Positions 44,346 to 53,123 of a stretch of 64,000 bases of DNA are shown here, in pieces. The notes beneath the pieces were generated by a model that was not told where the DNA came from, made no database searches, and saw only the letters and a program-made list of their open reading frames with translations. This DNA comes from Aestuariivita sp. (GTDB lineage: Bacteria; Pseudomonadota; Alphaproteobacteria; Rhodobacterales; Rhodobacteraceae). Position 1 is the first letter of the stretch; each line of letters starts with the position of its first letter. Both the position numbers and the translations under genes were made by a program. The stretch lies in assembly GCF_021404545.1 (NCBI RefSeq), contig NZ_JAAWWD010000004.1, positions 80,179-144,178 of the forward strand. The letters are read 5' to 3'.

Positions 44346-45269
44346 TCAGAAGGGCGGGGCGTCTGGCCATGTCTCTGAAATCGAACGCAGCTGGTCCCAG
44401 ATTGCCGCCTGCATCTTGTTGGGCCGACCCGAGACCCGCAAGGCGGTGACGTCCAGATTGACGCTGGGCAGTGTCGTGGAAAGGTCGACCAGTTCCCCGG
44501 CCTCCACCCGCGCGCGGGCCAGGGACGACGGGACCCAGGCCACACCGACGCCGACCGCAGCAAGCTCAAGTGCGGCAAGCGTCAATGCGGTTTCGGCCTT
44601 GGGCGTCGCGCGCGCCATACCCCGCACGGCCGAAAGAACCGAACGCTCCATCACCTGGCCGAGGAACACCTCACCCGGATAGGCGATGAACGGCAGCTCT
44701 CCGGATTGGAATGATCGGTTGAGGGTGTCGGACATGGCGCGGGAAAACACCGGAATCAAACGCTCACGGCCCAGCACGAGTCGTTCGATGAAATCGCCCT
44801 CGATCTGCTGATCCTGCCCGGATGCGCGATAGACCAGTGCCAGGTCGGCCTGCCGTGTCAGCACCAGCGCAAAGCACTCGTCCTGATTGGCCGAGCGCAG
44901 CCGCACATAAGCTTCCGGCGCGCGGGTTCCGATCCAGCGCAGAAGATGCGGTGTCAACGAGGTCGTCAGCGCATGCTGGCTGGCAAAAACGATCCGGTTG
45001 CCGCTTACCCTGTCGCCACGGCGCAGATCAACGACGAGTTGTCGCAGATCATTGGCCAGCCGGGCGATTTGGTCATGCTGATCCAAAGTCGTAGGGCGCA
45101 GTTGCACCGGTTTCCGCGCGCGATCGAAAAGCGGGATGCCCACGTAATCCTCAATCGCCTGCACCCGCCTGGAGAAGGCCGATTGGGTCAGATTTCGGTG
45201 CTCCGCCGCCTTGGAGAAAGATCCGGTTCTTGCAATTGCAAGGATATCATCAAGCCATTCAAGCCGCAT
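44346..45269 (-). CDS. LysR-family regulator divergent from cuyA-like gene
   Basis: A 307-aa LysR protein starting at ATG 45269 (MRLEWLDDILAIARTGSFSKAAEHRNLTQSAFSRRVQAIEDYV covers the helix-turn-helix region in outline). It is divergent from the PLP sulfo-lyase-like gene, with a 20-bp perfect-arm dyad immediately upstream of its start. CuyR, a LysR protein, occupies this position next to cuyA in Ruegeria. Likely an activator responding to cysteate or a related amino acid. Confidence 0.9.
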   Translation of the reverse strand: MRLEWLDDILAIARTGSFSKAAEHRNLTQSAFSRRVQAIEDYVGIPLFDRARKPVQLRPTTLDQHDQIARLANDLRQLVVDLRRGDRVSGNRIVFASQHALTTSLTPHLLRWIGTRAPEAYVRLRSANQDECFALVLTRQADLALVYRASGQDQQIEGDFIERLVLGRERLIPVFSRAMSDTLNRSFQSGELPFIAYPGEVFLGQVMERSVLSAVRGMARATPKAETALTLAALELAAVGVGVAWVPSSLARARVEAGELVDLSTTLPSVNLDVTALRVSGRPNKMQAAIWDQLRSISETWPDAPPF

Positions 45270-45275
45270 GCCGTG

Positions 45276-45295
45276 GCATAACATGCAGGTTATGC
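45276..45295. promoter_or_regulatory. LysR operator dyad upstream of cuyA-like gene
   Basis: GCATAACATGCAGGTTATGC has perfect 7-bp arms around a 6-bp centre. It lies 7 bp before the LysR start and 87 bp before the cuyA-like start. A second, shorter dyad (CAAAT/ATTTG, 45308-45321) follows. Both fit control of the divergent promoters by the LysR protein. Confidence 0.6.
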
Positions 45296-45381
45296 ATTTT
45301 AATAGCACAAATTCGCATTTGCGTTCCCGGCGCTGCAATGCAACCGTTTTGGCTTGAATAAAACAGAACGGACATCGCCCA

Positions 45382-46404
45382 ATGCACCTCGCCCGCTTTC
45401 CACGCCTGCATCTCGCCCATCTTCCGACGCCGCTGGAGCCGCTGGAGCGCCTCAGCAAGGAGTTGGGCGGGCCCGAGATCTGGATCAAGCGCGACGATTG
45501 CACCGGTATGTCGACAGGCGGCAACAAGACCAGAAAGCTGGAGTTTCTCATGGCCGAGGCCGAGGCGATGGGTGCGGACATGGTCATGACCCAAGGGGCC
45601 ACGCAGTCCAACCACGCCCGTCAGACCGCCGCCTTTGCCGCCAAGCTGGGAATGAAATGTCATATCCTGCTGGAAGACCGTACTGGCTATCCGGACCATA
45701 ACTATAATGAGAACGGCAATGTCCTTTTGGATCATCTGCACGGAGCCACCACCGAGAGGTTTCCCGGTGGCCATGACATGCCCGGTGAGATGGAGCGCGC
45801 GGCCCAGGCCGAGCGCCAGAAGGATAAATTAGTCTATGTGATTCCCGGAGGTGGCTCTAACGCGACCGGGGCGCTGGGCTACGCTAATTGTGCAATGGAA
45901 CTTGTGAACCAAGCCAATGAGCGCGGGCTCGTCATCGACCATCTGGTGCATGCCACCGGATCTTCTGGCACGCAGGCCGGTCTCATCGTCGGGTTGAAAG
46001 CGCTCAATGCAGGTATTCCCCTATTGGGCTTTGGCACCCGTGCGCCGCAGGAAAAGCAAGAGCAGATGGTCTATGATCTGGCCTGCAAGACCGCAGATAA
46101 GATCGGATGTTCAGGTGTTGTTACGCGCGCCGATGTCCGTGCCGACACAAGCTATGTGGGCGACGGTTACGGGTTGCCCCGCGCCGATACGCTGGAGGCG
46201 ATCCGTATGTTTGCGGAACTGGAAGGCATCCTTCTGGACCCGGTCTATTCAGGCAAGGGGGCAGCGGGGCTGATAGATTATTGCCGGAAGGGCAAGTTCA
46301 AGAAAGCGGAGCGCGTGGTCTTTCTGCATACCGGCGGCGCGGTTGGCCTTTTTGGCTATGACAGTGTGCTGATCCCCGGCACCGCCAGAATGGCGGCTGA
46401 ATAG
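45382..46404 (+). CDS. cuyA: L-cysteate sulfo-lyase / D-cysteine desulfhydrase-like PLP enzyme
   Basis: A 340-aa fold-type II PLP enzyme. The lysine that binds PLP is in [19 protein letters not shown] near residue 50, [14 protein letters not shown] is near 75, and the phosphate-binding glycine stretch is [15 protein letters not shown] near 195. Length and sequence match the CuyA/DcyD group: CuyA releases sulfite, ammonia and pyruvate from L-cysteate, while DcyD acts on D-cysteine. Context (adjacent LysR gene and, further down, hpsN) favours CuyA, but the residue differences that separate the two activities were not tested. Confidence 0.75.
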   Translation: MHLARFPRLHLAHLPTPLEPLERLSKELGGPEIWIKRDDCTGMSTGGNKTRKLEFLMAEAEAMGADMVMTQGATQSNHARQTAAFAAKLGMKCHILLEDRTGYPDHNYNENGNVLLDHLHGATTERFPGGHDMPGEMERAAQAERQKDKLVYVIPGGGSNATGALGYANCAMELVNQANERGLVIDHLVHATGSSGTQAGLIVGLKALNAGIPLLGFGTRAPQEKQEQMVYDLACKTADKIGCSGVVTRADVRADTSYVGDGYGLPRADTLEAIRMFAELEGILLDPVYSGKGAAGLIDYCRKGKFKKAERVVFLHTGGAVGLFGYDSVLIPGTARMAAE

Positions 46405-46407
46405 CAG

Positions 46408-47208
46408 GTGCGACGCCGGGTCGGCATATTGGGCGGTATGGGCCCGGAGGCGACAGTCCTTCTGATGCAGAAGGTGATTGCGGCGACGGCTGCTGCGGAT
46501 GATGCCGATCACATCCCGCTGCTGGTGGATCAGAACCCGCAGGTGCCATCGCGTATTGCCCGCCTGATCGAAGGGAAGGGTGCCGATCCCGGTCCTGTCC
46601 TGGTGGAGATGGCCGAACGGCTTGTCGCGGCCGGGGCCGAGGCGCTGGCCATGCCCTGCAACACAGCCCATCATTTCGCGCCGCAGATCGCGTCAGCGGT
46701 CGAGGTGCCGTTCCTGGACATGGTGGCGCTGTCGGTTGCCAAAGCCCGTGAACGCGCAGGCGCGGGCGGCAAGGTCGGTATCCTCGCCTCTCCGGCCATT
46801 CGCCGCGTTGGCCTTTTCGACGCGGCGCTTGCGCAGGCCGGCCTTGAGGCGGTCTATCCCGATGACGAGGCCGCCCTTCTGGCCGCGATCCGTCAGATCA
46901 AGGCCGAAGGCCCCGTGGCGCTGGCGCGCACGACGCTGGCCTCTGCCTCTGCCTGCGTGCTGGCAGCCGGTGCGCAGGTGCAATTGATCGCCTGTACCGA
47001 GTTTTCCTTGATTTCGAGCGCTCTTCCAGAGGACGTTCGACCGATTGACACGCTCGATCGGCTCGTTGCCGAGATCATCCGTTTTTCAACCGGGCACAGT
47101 CGGCAAACGCCGACACGCCCAGCAATAGGGACCGCCGCGCACAGGTCGGGCGCCGTGTCCCCCAAAAATAAATCCGACCAACAGGGAAAGGAAATAACCC
47201 CATGTTGA
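46408..47208 (+). CDS. Aspartate/glutamate racemase-family protein
   Basis: A 266-aa racemase-fold protein starting with GTG 46408 (VRRRVGILGGMGPEAT). Both catalytic cysteines are present, in AMPCNTAHHFAP near residue 83 and LIACTEFSLIS near 195. It begins 3 nt after the cuyA-like stop and its last codons overlap the next gene start by 7 nt, so it is tightly coupled to both. The C-terminal 38 residues after FSTGHSR look like read-through of the intergenic region rather than family sequence. It may interconvert D- and L-forms of the imported amino acid, for example cysteate. Confidence 0.85.
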   Translation: MRRRVGILGGMGPEATVLLMQKVIAATAAADDADHIPLLVDQNPQVPSRIARLIEGKGADPGPVLVEMAERLVAAGAEALAMPCNTAHHFAPQIASAVEVPFLDMVALSVAKARERAGAGGKVGILASPAIRRVGLFDAALAQAGLEAVYPDDEAALLAAIRQIKAEGPVALARTTLASASACVLAAGAQVQLIACTEFSLISSALPEDVRPIDTLDRLVAEIIRFSTGHSRQTPTRPAIGTAAHRSGAVSPKNKSDQQGKEITPC

Positions 47209-48164
47209 CATCGACGGTACGTGCAACCCTTGTCGCCAGCGCGCTGAGCGTTGCGGGCATCGGCACCGCAAGCGCCCAGGATCTGGTGCTGGGCATGCCG
47301 AACTGGCCCTCAGGCGTGGCAACCTCGCATATCCTGGCGCAAGTGATCGAAGAGAATTTTGGCCTGGAAGTCGAACTGCAAAGCGGCACAAACCCCATTA
47401 TCTTCGAGGCGATGGATTCAGGTTCCATGCATATGCATCCCGAAGTCTGGCTGCCAAATCAGCAGAACCTGCATGACACCTATGTGCAGGAGCGTGGCAC
47501 CGTGGTGATGAACGACAACCCCGTGCAGGCGCGTCAGGGCATGTGTGTGCCCGCCCATGTGGTGGACAAATACGGCATCACCTCGATCGAGGATCTGACC
47601 GATCCCGACAAGATGGCCGCCTTCGACACCGATGGCGATGGCACACCGCAGGTCTGGATCGGCGCGCCGGGCTGGGCCTCGACGGTCATCGAGCGCATCC
47701 GCGGACGGTCATATGGCTATGACGCTGTGATGGATCTGGAAGAGTATGACGAATCCGTCGCTTACGCGGCGCTGGCGGCATCGGTCGACACTGAAGGACC
47801 CTGGATCGGCTTCTGTTATGAGCCGCACTTCATCTTCGTGGCCTATGACATGGTCTATCTCGATGAGCCCGCGCATGATCCGGCGACCTGGAACATCGTG
47901 CAGCCCACCGATGACCCCCAGTGGCTGGACAAATCCATGGCCTCGACCGCCTGGAAAGGGGCCACTTTGCACCTGCACTATTCCGCAGAAGTGTCGGAGA
48001 ACTACCCCGAGGTGGCAGCCCTCTTTGATGCCTATCAGATCCCTTCCGATGCGTTGTCGGCCATGGGTCTTGAGCTCTCGCTCAACGACATGGAGCCCGA
48101 AGACTTTGCGGCTCAGTGGATCGCTGCAAACGAAGATGTCGTTCTCGGCTGGCTGACGAATTAA
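47202..48164 (+). CDS. Quaternary-amine-type ABC substrate-binding protein (ProX/OpuAC-like)
   Basis: A 320-aa periplasmic protein with a Sec signal ending ASAQ (residues 1-25). The mature start LVLGMPNWPSGVATSHILAQVIEENFG is typical of OpuAC-family binding proteins, and several tryptophan residues (NWPS, PEVWLPN, IGAPGWAS) could form the aromatic cage seen for betaines. The ligand may instead be a zwitterionic sulfonate, given the flanking cuyA-like and hpsN genes. Followed by a hairpin and the ATPase. Confidence 0.85.
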   Translation: MLTSTVRATLVASALSVAGIGTASAQDLVLGMPNWPSGVATSHILAQVIEENFGLEVELQSGTNPIIFEAMDSGSMHMHPEVWLPNQQNLHDTYVQERGTVVMNDNPVQARQGMCVPAHVVDKYGITSIEDLTDPDKMAAFDTDGDGTPQVWIGAPGWASTVIERIRGRSYGYDAVMDLEEYDESVAYAALAASVDTEGPWIGFCYEPHFIFVAYDMVYLDEPAHDPATWNIVQPTDDPQWLDKSMASTAWKGATLHLHYSAEVSENYPEVAALFDAYQIPSDALSAMGLELSLNDMEPEDFAAQWIAANEDVVLGWLTN

Positions 48165-48184
48165 GCCAGGCGGCGCACATGCAG

Positions 48185-48215
48185 GGGCTGCGCGACAGAC
48201 AATCTTGCGCAGCCC
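48185..48215 (+). terminator. Attenuator hairpin after the binding-protein gene
   Basis: Arms GGGCTGCGC (48185-48193) and GCGCAGCCC (48207-48215) form a perfect 9-bp stem with a 13-nt loop, 20 bp after the binding-protein stop and 33 bp before the ATPase start. No T run; probably protects the upstream mRNA or partly ends transcription. Confidence 0.5.
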
Positions 48216-48248
48216 TCACACCTATACCCTTCACCTGGGAAACCGATC

Positions 48249-49283
48249 ATGAGCGAAGCCGTTGTTGAACTGACGGACGTCTGGAAGGTATTTGGCAATC
48301 GCAGTGCCGAAACCATCGACGCCGCCAAAACGCGAGGTTTGACCAAACCTCAGGCCCTGGATGAATTCGGCACCGTTATCGGCGTGCGAGAAGCGACATT
48401 TTCTGTCTCTCGCGGCGAGATCTTCTGTATCATGGGCCTTTCGGGATCGGGAAAATCGACCCTGGTGCGCCATGTCAATCGATTAATCGAACCCAGTGCG
48501 GGCACGATCAAGGTGCTGGGCGAGGACGTCGGCAAGAAAAACGCCAAGGAACTGCGCGAGATGCGCGCCAAACATATTGGCATGGTCTTTCAGCACATGG
48601 CCCTGATGCCGCACCGGTCGGTGCGCGAGAACGTGGCATATCCCTTGGAAATTCGCGGAGTGCCGAAATCGCGCCGCTGGGCCGTGTCGCAACATACGCT
48701 GAACCTTGTGAACCTCGACGGGTATGAAGACCGCCTCCCGCGCGAGTTGTCGGGCGGTATGCAGCAGCGTGTGGGGATCGCCCGCGCGCTGGCTTCGGAC
48801 CCTGAAATCCTGTTGATGGACGAGCCGTTCTCGGCGCTGGATCCGCTGATCCGGTTGCAGTTGCAGGATCAGTTCAAGTCGCTGGTCGAAGATCTGAAAA
48901 AGACCACGCTTTTTATCACGCATGACCTGGATGAGGCGATCCGCATCGGCCACCGCATTGCGATCATGAAAGACGGTGTGATCGTTCAGATCGGCACCCC
49001 AGAAGAGATCGTGACGCAGCCTGCCGACGAGTATGTGCGCGAGTTCGTGCAGGGGATCAGCCGCCTTAAACTGGTGCGTGCCCATACGATCATGGAACCT
49101 CTGACAGGCGACACTACGGCCCTGAATGGCGCGCCGCGTGCCGACGGGGACAGCGATCTCGATATGCTGATCGACATTTCTGTCAGCACGGACGGGCCAA
49201 TCATCATCACTGACGCGGGCCGCGAAGTCGGCCTTGTCAGCAAGGAAACGCTGCTGCGCGGCATTCAAGGGGGCAAGGCATGA
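48249..49283 (+). CDS. Quaternary-amine-type ABC ATPase (ProV/OpuAA-like)
   Basis: A 344-aa ATPase with the long N terminus typical of ProV (VELTDVWKVFGNRSAETIDA). Walker A is GLSGSGKSTL, signature LSGGMQQRVGIARALA, Walker B ILLMDEPFSALDP and the H-loop FITHDLDEAIRIG. A C-terminal extension of about 70 residues ends in a single CBS-like segment, where OpuA uses paired CBS domains for ionic-strength gating, so osmotic control may be weak or absent. Its stop overlaps the permease start. Confidence 0.88.
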   Translation: MSEAVVELTDVWKVFGNRSAETIDAAKTRGLTKPQALDEFGTVIGVREATFSVSRGEIFCIMGLSGSGKSTLVRHVNRLIEPSAGTIKVLGEDVGKKNAKELREMRAKHIGMVFQHMALMPHRSVRENVAYPLEIRGVPKSRRWAVSQHTLNLVNLDGYEDRLPRELSGGMQQRVGIARALASDPEILLMDEPFSALDPLIRLQLQDQFKSLVEDLKKTTLFITHDLDEAIRIGHRIAIMKDGVIVQIGTPEEIVTQPADEYVREFVQGISRLKLVRAHTIMEPLTGDTTALNGAPRADGDSDLDMLIDISVSTDGPIIITDAGREVGLVSKETLLRGIQGGKA

Positions 49284-50845
49284 CGGATACGGCACAGGCC
49301 CCACGGGCGGCCAATGTTGCAGAGATCACGGCAGACCGCGAAGCGATTGATGCGTCGATCGCGGAGTTCACCGGCCAGAACGCAACCTATTATCAAAAGG
49401 CCTTCCTGAAGATCCAGGAATCAACCGGTCCTTTTGCCTTCACCTTCAACATGGCAGCTGCTCTTCTCGGGCCGCTTTGGTCCGCAGGGCGTGGCCTGTG
49501 GGGCGGTTTTTGGGGTTTTCTGATCCTCGAAATCATTGCCTGGGTCCAGATCGGGCGCGGCAGCTGGGGCGAACTGGGTGCACAAAACCTGGCGCGTGCC
49601 ACGCAACAAGAGGGTCGCGCACAGGAATTTCTGGATCGCGCAGCGGAAGCGGAAGCCGCCGGGCAGGATCCGACCCGCTTTCAAACGCTGGGCGATAACC
49701 TGATGCGCGCAGCCGAACGCAGCCGCGAAGAAGCCGCAGCGCTTGCCGCAGACAGCATTCAGATCCTGCTTCTTGGGTTGGCTCTTCTTGTCGTCCTGCG
49801 CGTCGCACAAGGTTTTTGGGCCAATGGGGCGCTGGAGCGGAAATACGAAGAATGGCGGATTGAACCCGAGACCGTTCAATCGGGATGGAGCACGCGCAAC
49901 CTTGCCTGGGGTATCTTCCTTGCCTTGATCATCGCACCGCTGACTGTCTATCGCTTTACGGTCGATGACGTCACAGACTGGCTCACGACCTTTCCGGCCA
50001 ACCCCGATGTCTATGGTAATTCCGCCCGATGGCTGGAAGGTGTGATCGACGCCGCCGCCATCAGCGGGGCAGGGGCCTTTGACGGCATCGTGCTGGGTAT
50101 CCGACAGGTTCTCAACGCGATCTCTCTGGCACTGATTGGCACACCCTGGCCGGTTGTTATGGCGGTGATTTTCGTCGTCGCCTGGCGGTCGGCCGGGCCG
50201 CGTGTGGCCATCTTTACCGCCGGCGCGCTCGCCTATATCGCGTTGCTGGGCTATTGGGAAATCGCGATGGAGACGGTGGCGCTGGTCGGCGCGGCTGTGG
50301 TTTTGTGTGTGGCCATCGGGATTCCGCTGGGCATCTGGTTCGGCAAATCCGCGCGGGCCTACCGGTTCGCTGAACCGGTTCTTGACCTGATGCAGACGCT
50401 GCCCGCGTTTGTCTATCTGATTCCGATCATCGCCTTTTTCGGCACCGGAAACCCGCCGGGTATTCTGGCCACGATCATCTTCGGCATGCCGCCCGTGATC
50501 CGCTTGACGGCGTTGGGCATGCGCGGCGTCCCCGAAAGCATCAAGGAGGCCGCAGCAGCCTTCGGCGCATCGAACTGGCAGATTCTGCGCGATGTCGAGT
50601 TGCCGCTGGCCACTCCGTCAATCATGACCGGCGTGAACCAGACGATCCTGATGTGCCTGTCGATGGTCGTGATCATCTCGCTCATCGGGGGCGGAGGTCT
50701 GGGCCAGGTGATCCTCGAGGCGCTGCAATTCGCGGCCAAGGGACCGGGCATTCTGGGCGGTCTTGCGATCCTCTTTGTCGCGATGGTCATCGACCGCATC
50801 GTGCAGGGGGCTTTCCGCCGCAAGGACCTCAAGCAAGAGCACTAA
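49280..50845 (+). CDS. Quaternary-amine-type ABC permease (ProW-like) with long N-terminal domain
   Basis: A 521-aa permease, much longer than ProW (about 350). Residues 300-510 are the permease core, with the coupling loop EAAAAFGASNWQILRDVELP near 420. The extra N-terminal 230 residues hold two or three membrane helices and a charged, probably coiled-coil segment (ATQQEGRAQEFLDRAAEAEA, then MRAAERSREEAAALAADS) that would be soluble. Start ATG 49280 overlaps the ATPase stop by 4 nt. Completes the three-part importer. Confidence 0.86.
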   Translation: MTDTAQAPRAANVAEITADREAIDASIAEFTGQNATYYQKAFLKIQESTGPFAFTFNMAAALLGPLWSAGRGLWGGFWGFLILEIIAWVQIGRGSWGELGAQNLARATQQEGRAQEFLDRAAEAEAAGQDPTRFQTLGDNLMRAAERSREEAAALAADSIQILLLGLALLVVLRVAQGFWANGALERKYEEWRIEPETVQSGWSTRNLAWGIFLALIIAPLTVYRFTVDDVTDWLTTFPANPDVYGNSARWLEGVIDAAAISGAGAFDGIVLGIRQVLNAISLALIGTPWPVVMAVIFVVAWRSAGPRVAIFTAGALAYIALLGYWEIAMETVALVGAAVVLCVAIGIPLGIWFGKSARAYRFAEPVLDLMQTLPAFVYLIPIIAFFGTGNPPGILATIIFGMPPVIRLTALGMRGVPESIKEAAAAFGASNWQILRDVELPLATPSIMTGVNQTILMCLSMVVIISLIGGGGLGQVILEALQFAAKGPGILGGLAILFVAMVIDRIVQGAFRRKDLKQEH

Positions 50846-50875
50846 GTCGGCCGCCCGGCCCAGGAGATATTCGCG

Positions 50876-52192
50876 ATGGCAATCACCTACCTCAAGAAGG
50901 CCCACCGCACCGCACAGAGCGGGCAGACCGATGTCCAGGCCACGGTGCATGACATGCTGGCCCGGATCGATGCCGAGCGGGAGGAGGCGGTGGGTGCCTA
51001 TGCCCGCAGCCTCGACAAATGGGACGGGCCGCTGATCCTGTCGGAGGCGGATCGCGCCCGCGCCACCTCTCTGGTCCCGGATCAGCTCAAGGACGATATC
51101 CGGTTTGCGCACCGCAACATTCGGCGCTTTGCCGAGGCGCAGAAGGCCACGATCATGGATTGCGATATCGAGATCTTGCCGGGCCTGCGCGCGGGGCAAA
51201 AGCAGATCCCGGTCACGGCTGCGGGATGTTACGTGCCGGGCGGGCGTTATGCCCATATCGCCAGCGCGATCATGACGATCACCACTGCGAAAGTCGCGGG
51301 CGTGACCCATATCGCCGCCTGTTCTCCGCCGCGCCCAGGTATCGGCATCCCGCCCGCGATCCTCTTTGCGATGGATCTGTGTGGTGCCGATGTGATCCTG
51401 AACCTTGGCGGCGTGCAGGGCGTAGCGGCGATGGCCAAAGGTCTCTTTGGTCTGCCCAATGCCGACATCCTCGTGGGCCCCGGCAACCAATATGTGGCCG
51501 AGGCCAAGCGCATTCTTTACGGACAGGTGGGGATCGACATGTTCGCAGGTCCCACCGACAGCATGATCCTGGCCGATCACACCGCCGATCCCGATCTTGT
51601 CGCGTGGGATCTCGTGGGGCAGGCCGAGCATGGCTATAACTCCCCGGTCTGGCTGGCCACGACCGAGCGGAACCTGGCCGAACGGGTGCTCGAACTGGTG
51701 CCGGGTCTGATCGACCAGCTTCCCGAGGTGAACGCGACCAATGCGCGCGCGGCCTGGTCCGATTACGCCGAGGTCATCCTTTGCGACACCCGCGAAGAAA
51801 TGGCGCGGATGGCCGATGATTACGCGCCCGAGCATCTGCACGTACAGGCAGCATGCCTCGACTGGTGGCTGGATCGTCTGGTCGCGTATGGCTCGCTCTT
51901 TCTGGGCGAAGAAACCACGGTCGCCTTCGGGGACAAATCGTCGGGTCCCAACCATGTCCTGCCAACCTCAGGTGCGGCGCGTTACACCGGGGGGCTGTCG
52001 GTGCATAAATTCATGAAGACCGTCACCTGGCAGCGCGCCACCCGAGATGCATCACGCGCCCTTGCGCAGGCGACGGCGCGCATCTCCCGGTTGGAAGGAA
52101 TGGAAGGTCACGCACGAACTGCCGATGTCCGGCTGGCCAAGTTCTTTCCCGGAGAGGTGTTTGACCTCACACCCAACGACGATGCGGCGTGA
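50876..52192 (+). CDS. hpsN: Sulfopropanediol (DHPS) dehydrogenase, histidinol-dehydrogenase family
   Basis: A 438-aa protein of the histidinol dehydrogenase superfamily that resembles HpsN rather than HisD. Characteristic segments are AGCYVPGGRYAHIASAIMT, ACSPPRPGIGIPPAILFA, LVGPGNQYVAEAKRILYG, QAEHGYNSPVWL and PNHVLPTSGAARYTGGLSV. HpsN oxidises (R)-2,3-dihydroxypropane-1-sulfonate with NAD+ to (R)-sulfolactate in the cytoplasm. It is 30 bp after the permease gene and reads as the last gene of the cuyA-racemase-ABC run. No his biosynthesis genes are nearby, which supports HpsN. Confidence in the family is high, in the exact substrate moderate. Confidence 0.85.
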   Translation: MAITYLKKAHRTAQSGQTDVQATVHDMLARIDAEREEAVGAYARSLDKWDGPLILSEADRARATSLVPDQLKDDIRFAHRNIRRFAEAQKATIMDCDIEILPGLRAGQKQIPVTAAGCYVPGGRYAHIASAIMTITTAKVAGVTHIAACSPPRPGIGIPPAILFAMDLCGADVILNLGGVQGVAAMAKGLFGLPNADILVGPGNQYVAEAKRILYGQVGIDMFAGPTDSMILADHTADPDLVAWDLVGQAEHGYNSPVWLATTERNLAERVLELVPGLIDQLPEVNATNARAAWSDYAEVILCDTREEMARMADDYAPEHLHVQAACLDWWLDRLVAYGSLFLGEETTVAFGDKSSGPNHVLPTSGAARYTGGLSVHKFMKTVTWQRATRDASRALAQATARISRLEGMEGHARTADVRLAKFFPGEVFDLTPNDDAA

Positions 52193-52294
52193 GACGACCC
52201 TTTGGGCGGGCCGCTGCGGACGATCCCGATAGGTGTCATAGACACCGCCGCCACACGCGGCCCGGATGCCGTTGCAGCGGCAAGGCCCGGTGTT

Positions 52295-53122
52295 TCACGC
52301 GCTGATTGCACTCGCGCTCTGGGGTGGTTTGTCGCTTTTATGTGTTCCGGGTCCGCCGGGGGCGGAGCGCAGCTCAAAGGCCAGTGACAGCATACGCCGC
52401 ACGGTTTCGTCGATCTCATAGACTTCGGCCAAAAGCTCTTCGGCGATAACGGTTTCGGGGGGCCCGGACGCCAGGATGCGCCCTTTGGAAAAAAGGATCA
52501 CGTGATCGGCGAACATCGCGGTCAGATTGAGATCGTGAATGATCGCCACCACGCCGCCGCCCTGATCGGCAAAGGCGCGCGCCACGCGCATCACATCCAA
52601 CTGATGCCCGATATCGAGGCTGGAGACGGGCTCATCGAGGAACATCCAGCGCGGCTCCGCTTCCACCACCGGGTGCCAGACCTGCGACAACACGCGGGCA
52701 AGATGGACCCGCTGTGCCTCGCCCCCCGAAAGCTCCTGGAAAAAGCGGTTGGCATAGCCTGCCAGCCCGACCCGGTCCAGCGCCGCGAGGGGGATGGTGT
52801 CGTCAAGCGCTTCGGCGCCCGATCGCAGGCCCATGCGCACCACCTCGATCACGGTGAACGGAAAGGCGAGAGTAGAGGCCTGGGGCAGCACCGCGCGCAG
52901 TGTCGCCAGCTCCCAGGGCTGCATGGTGATGCAATCGCGCCCACCCAGCGCGACCACGCCGCTATGCTCCAACTCTCCGGTCAGCGCCTTGAGGCAGGTG
53001 GTCTTTCCCGAGCCATTGGGCCCGATGATCGCGGTGAGCGCGCCGGGCCGCGCGGTCAGGCTGACGTCATGCAGGACCGTGCGGCGGCCGTATTTGGCCG
53101 TGATATTGCGAGCTGAGAGCAT
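52295..53122 (-). CDS. hmuV: Heme ABC transporter ATP-binding protein
   Basis: A 275-aa ATPase starting at ATG 53122 (MLSARNITAKYGRRTVLHDVS), 1 bp after the permease stop. Walker A is GPNGSGKTTC, signature LSGGEAQRVHLARVLSQVW, Walker B WMFLDEPVSSLDI and the H-loop AIIHDLNLTAMFADH. The placement of the last three and the 270-aa size are typical of HmuV/FecE-type importers. Last gene of the hmuSTUV operon. Confidence 0.9.
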   Translation of the reverse strand: MLSARNITAKYGRRTVLHDVSLTARPGALTAIIGPNGSGKTTCLKALTGELEHSGVVALGGRDCITMQPWELATLRAVLPQASTLAFPFTVIEVVRMGLRSGAEALDDTIPLAALDRVGLAGYANRFFQELSGGEAQRVHLARVLSQVWHPVVEAEPRWMFLDEPVSSLDIGHQLDVMRVARAFADQGGGVVAIIHDLNLTAMFADHVILFSKGRILASGPPETVIAEELLAEVYEIDETVRRMLSLAFELRSAPGGPGTHKSDKPPQSASAISA

Positions 53123-53123
53123 G

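Noticed and set aside
50876..52192. Histidinol dehydrogenase (hisD)
   Set aside because: Sequence blocks and context fit HpsN, and no other histidine biosynthesis gene is present.
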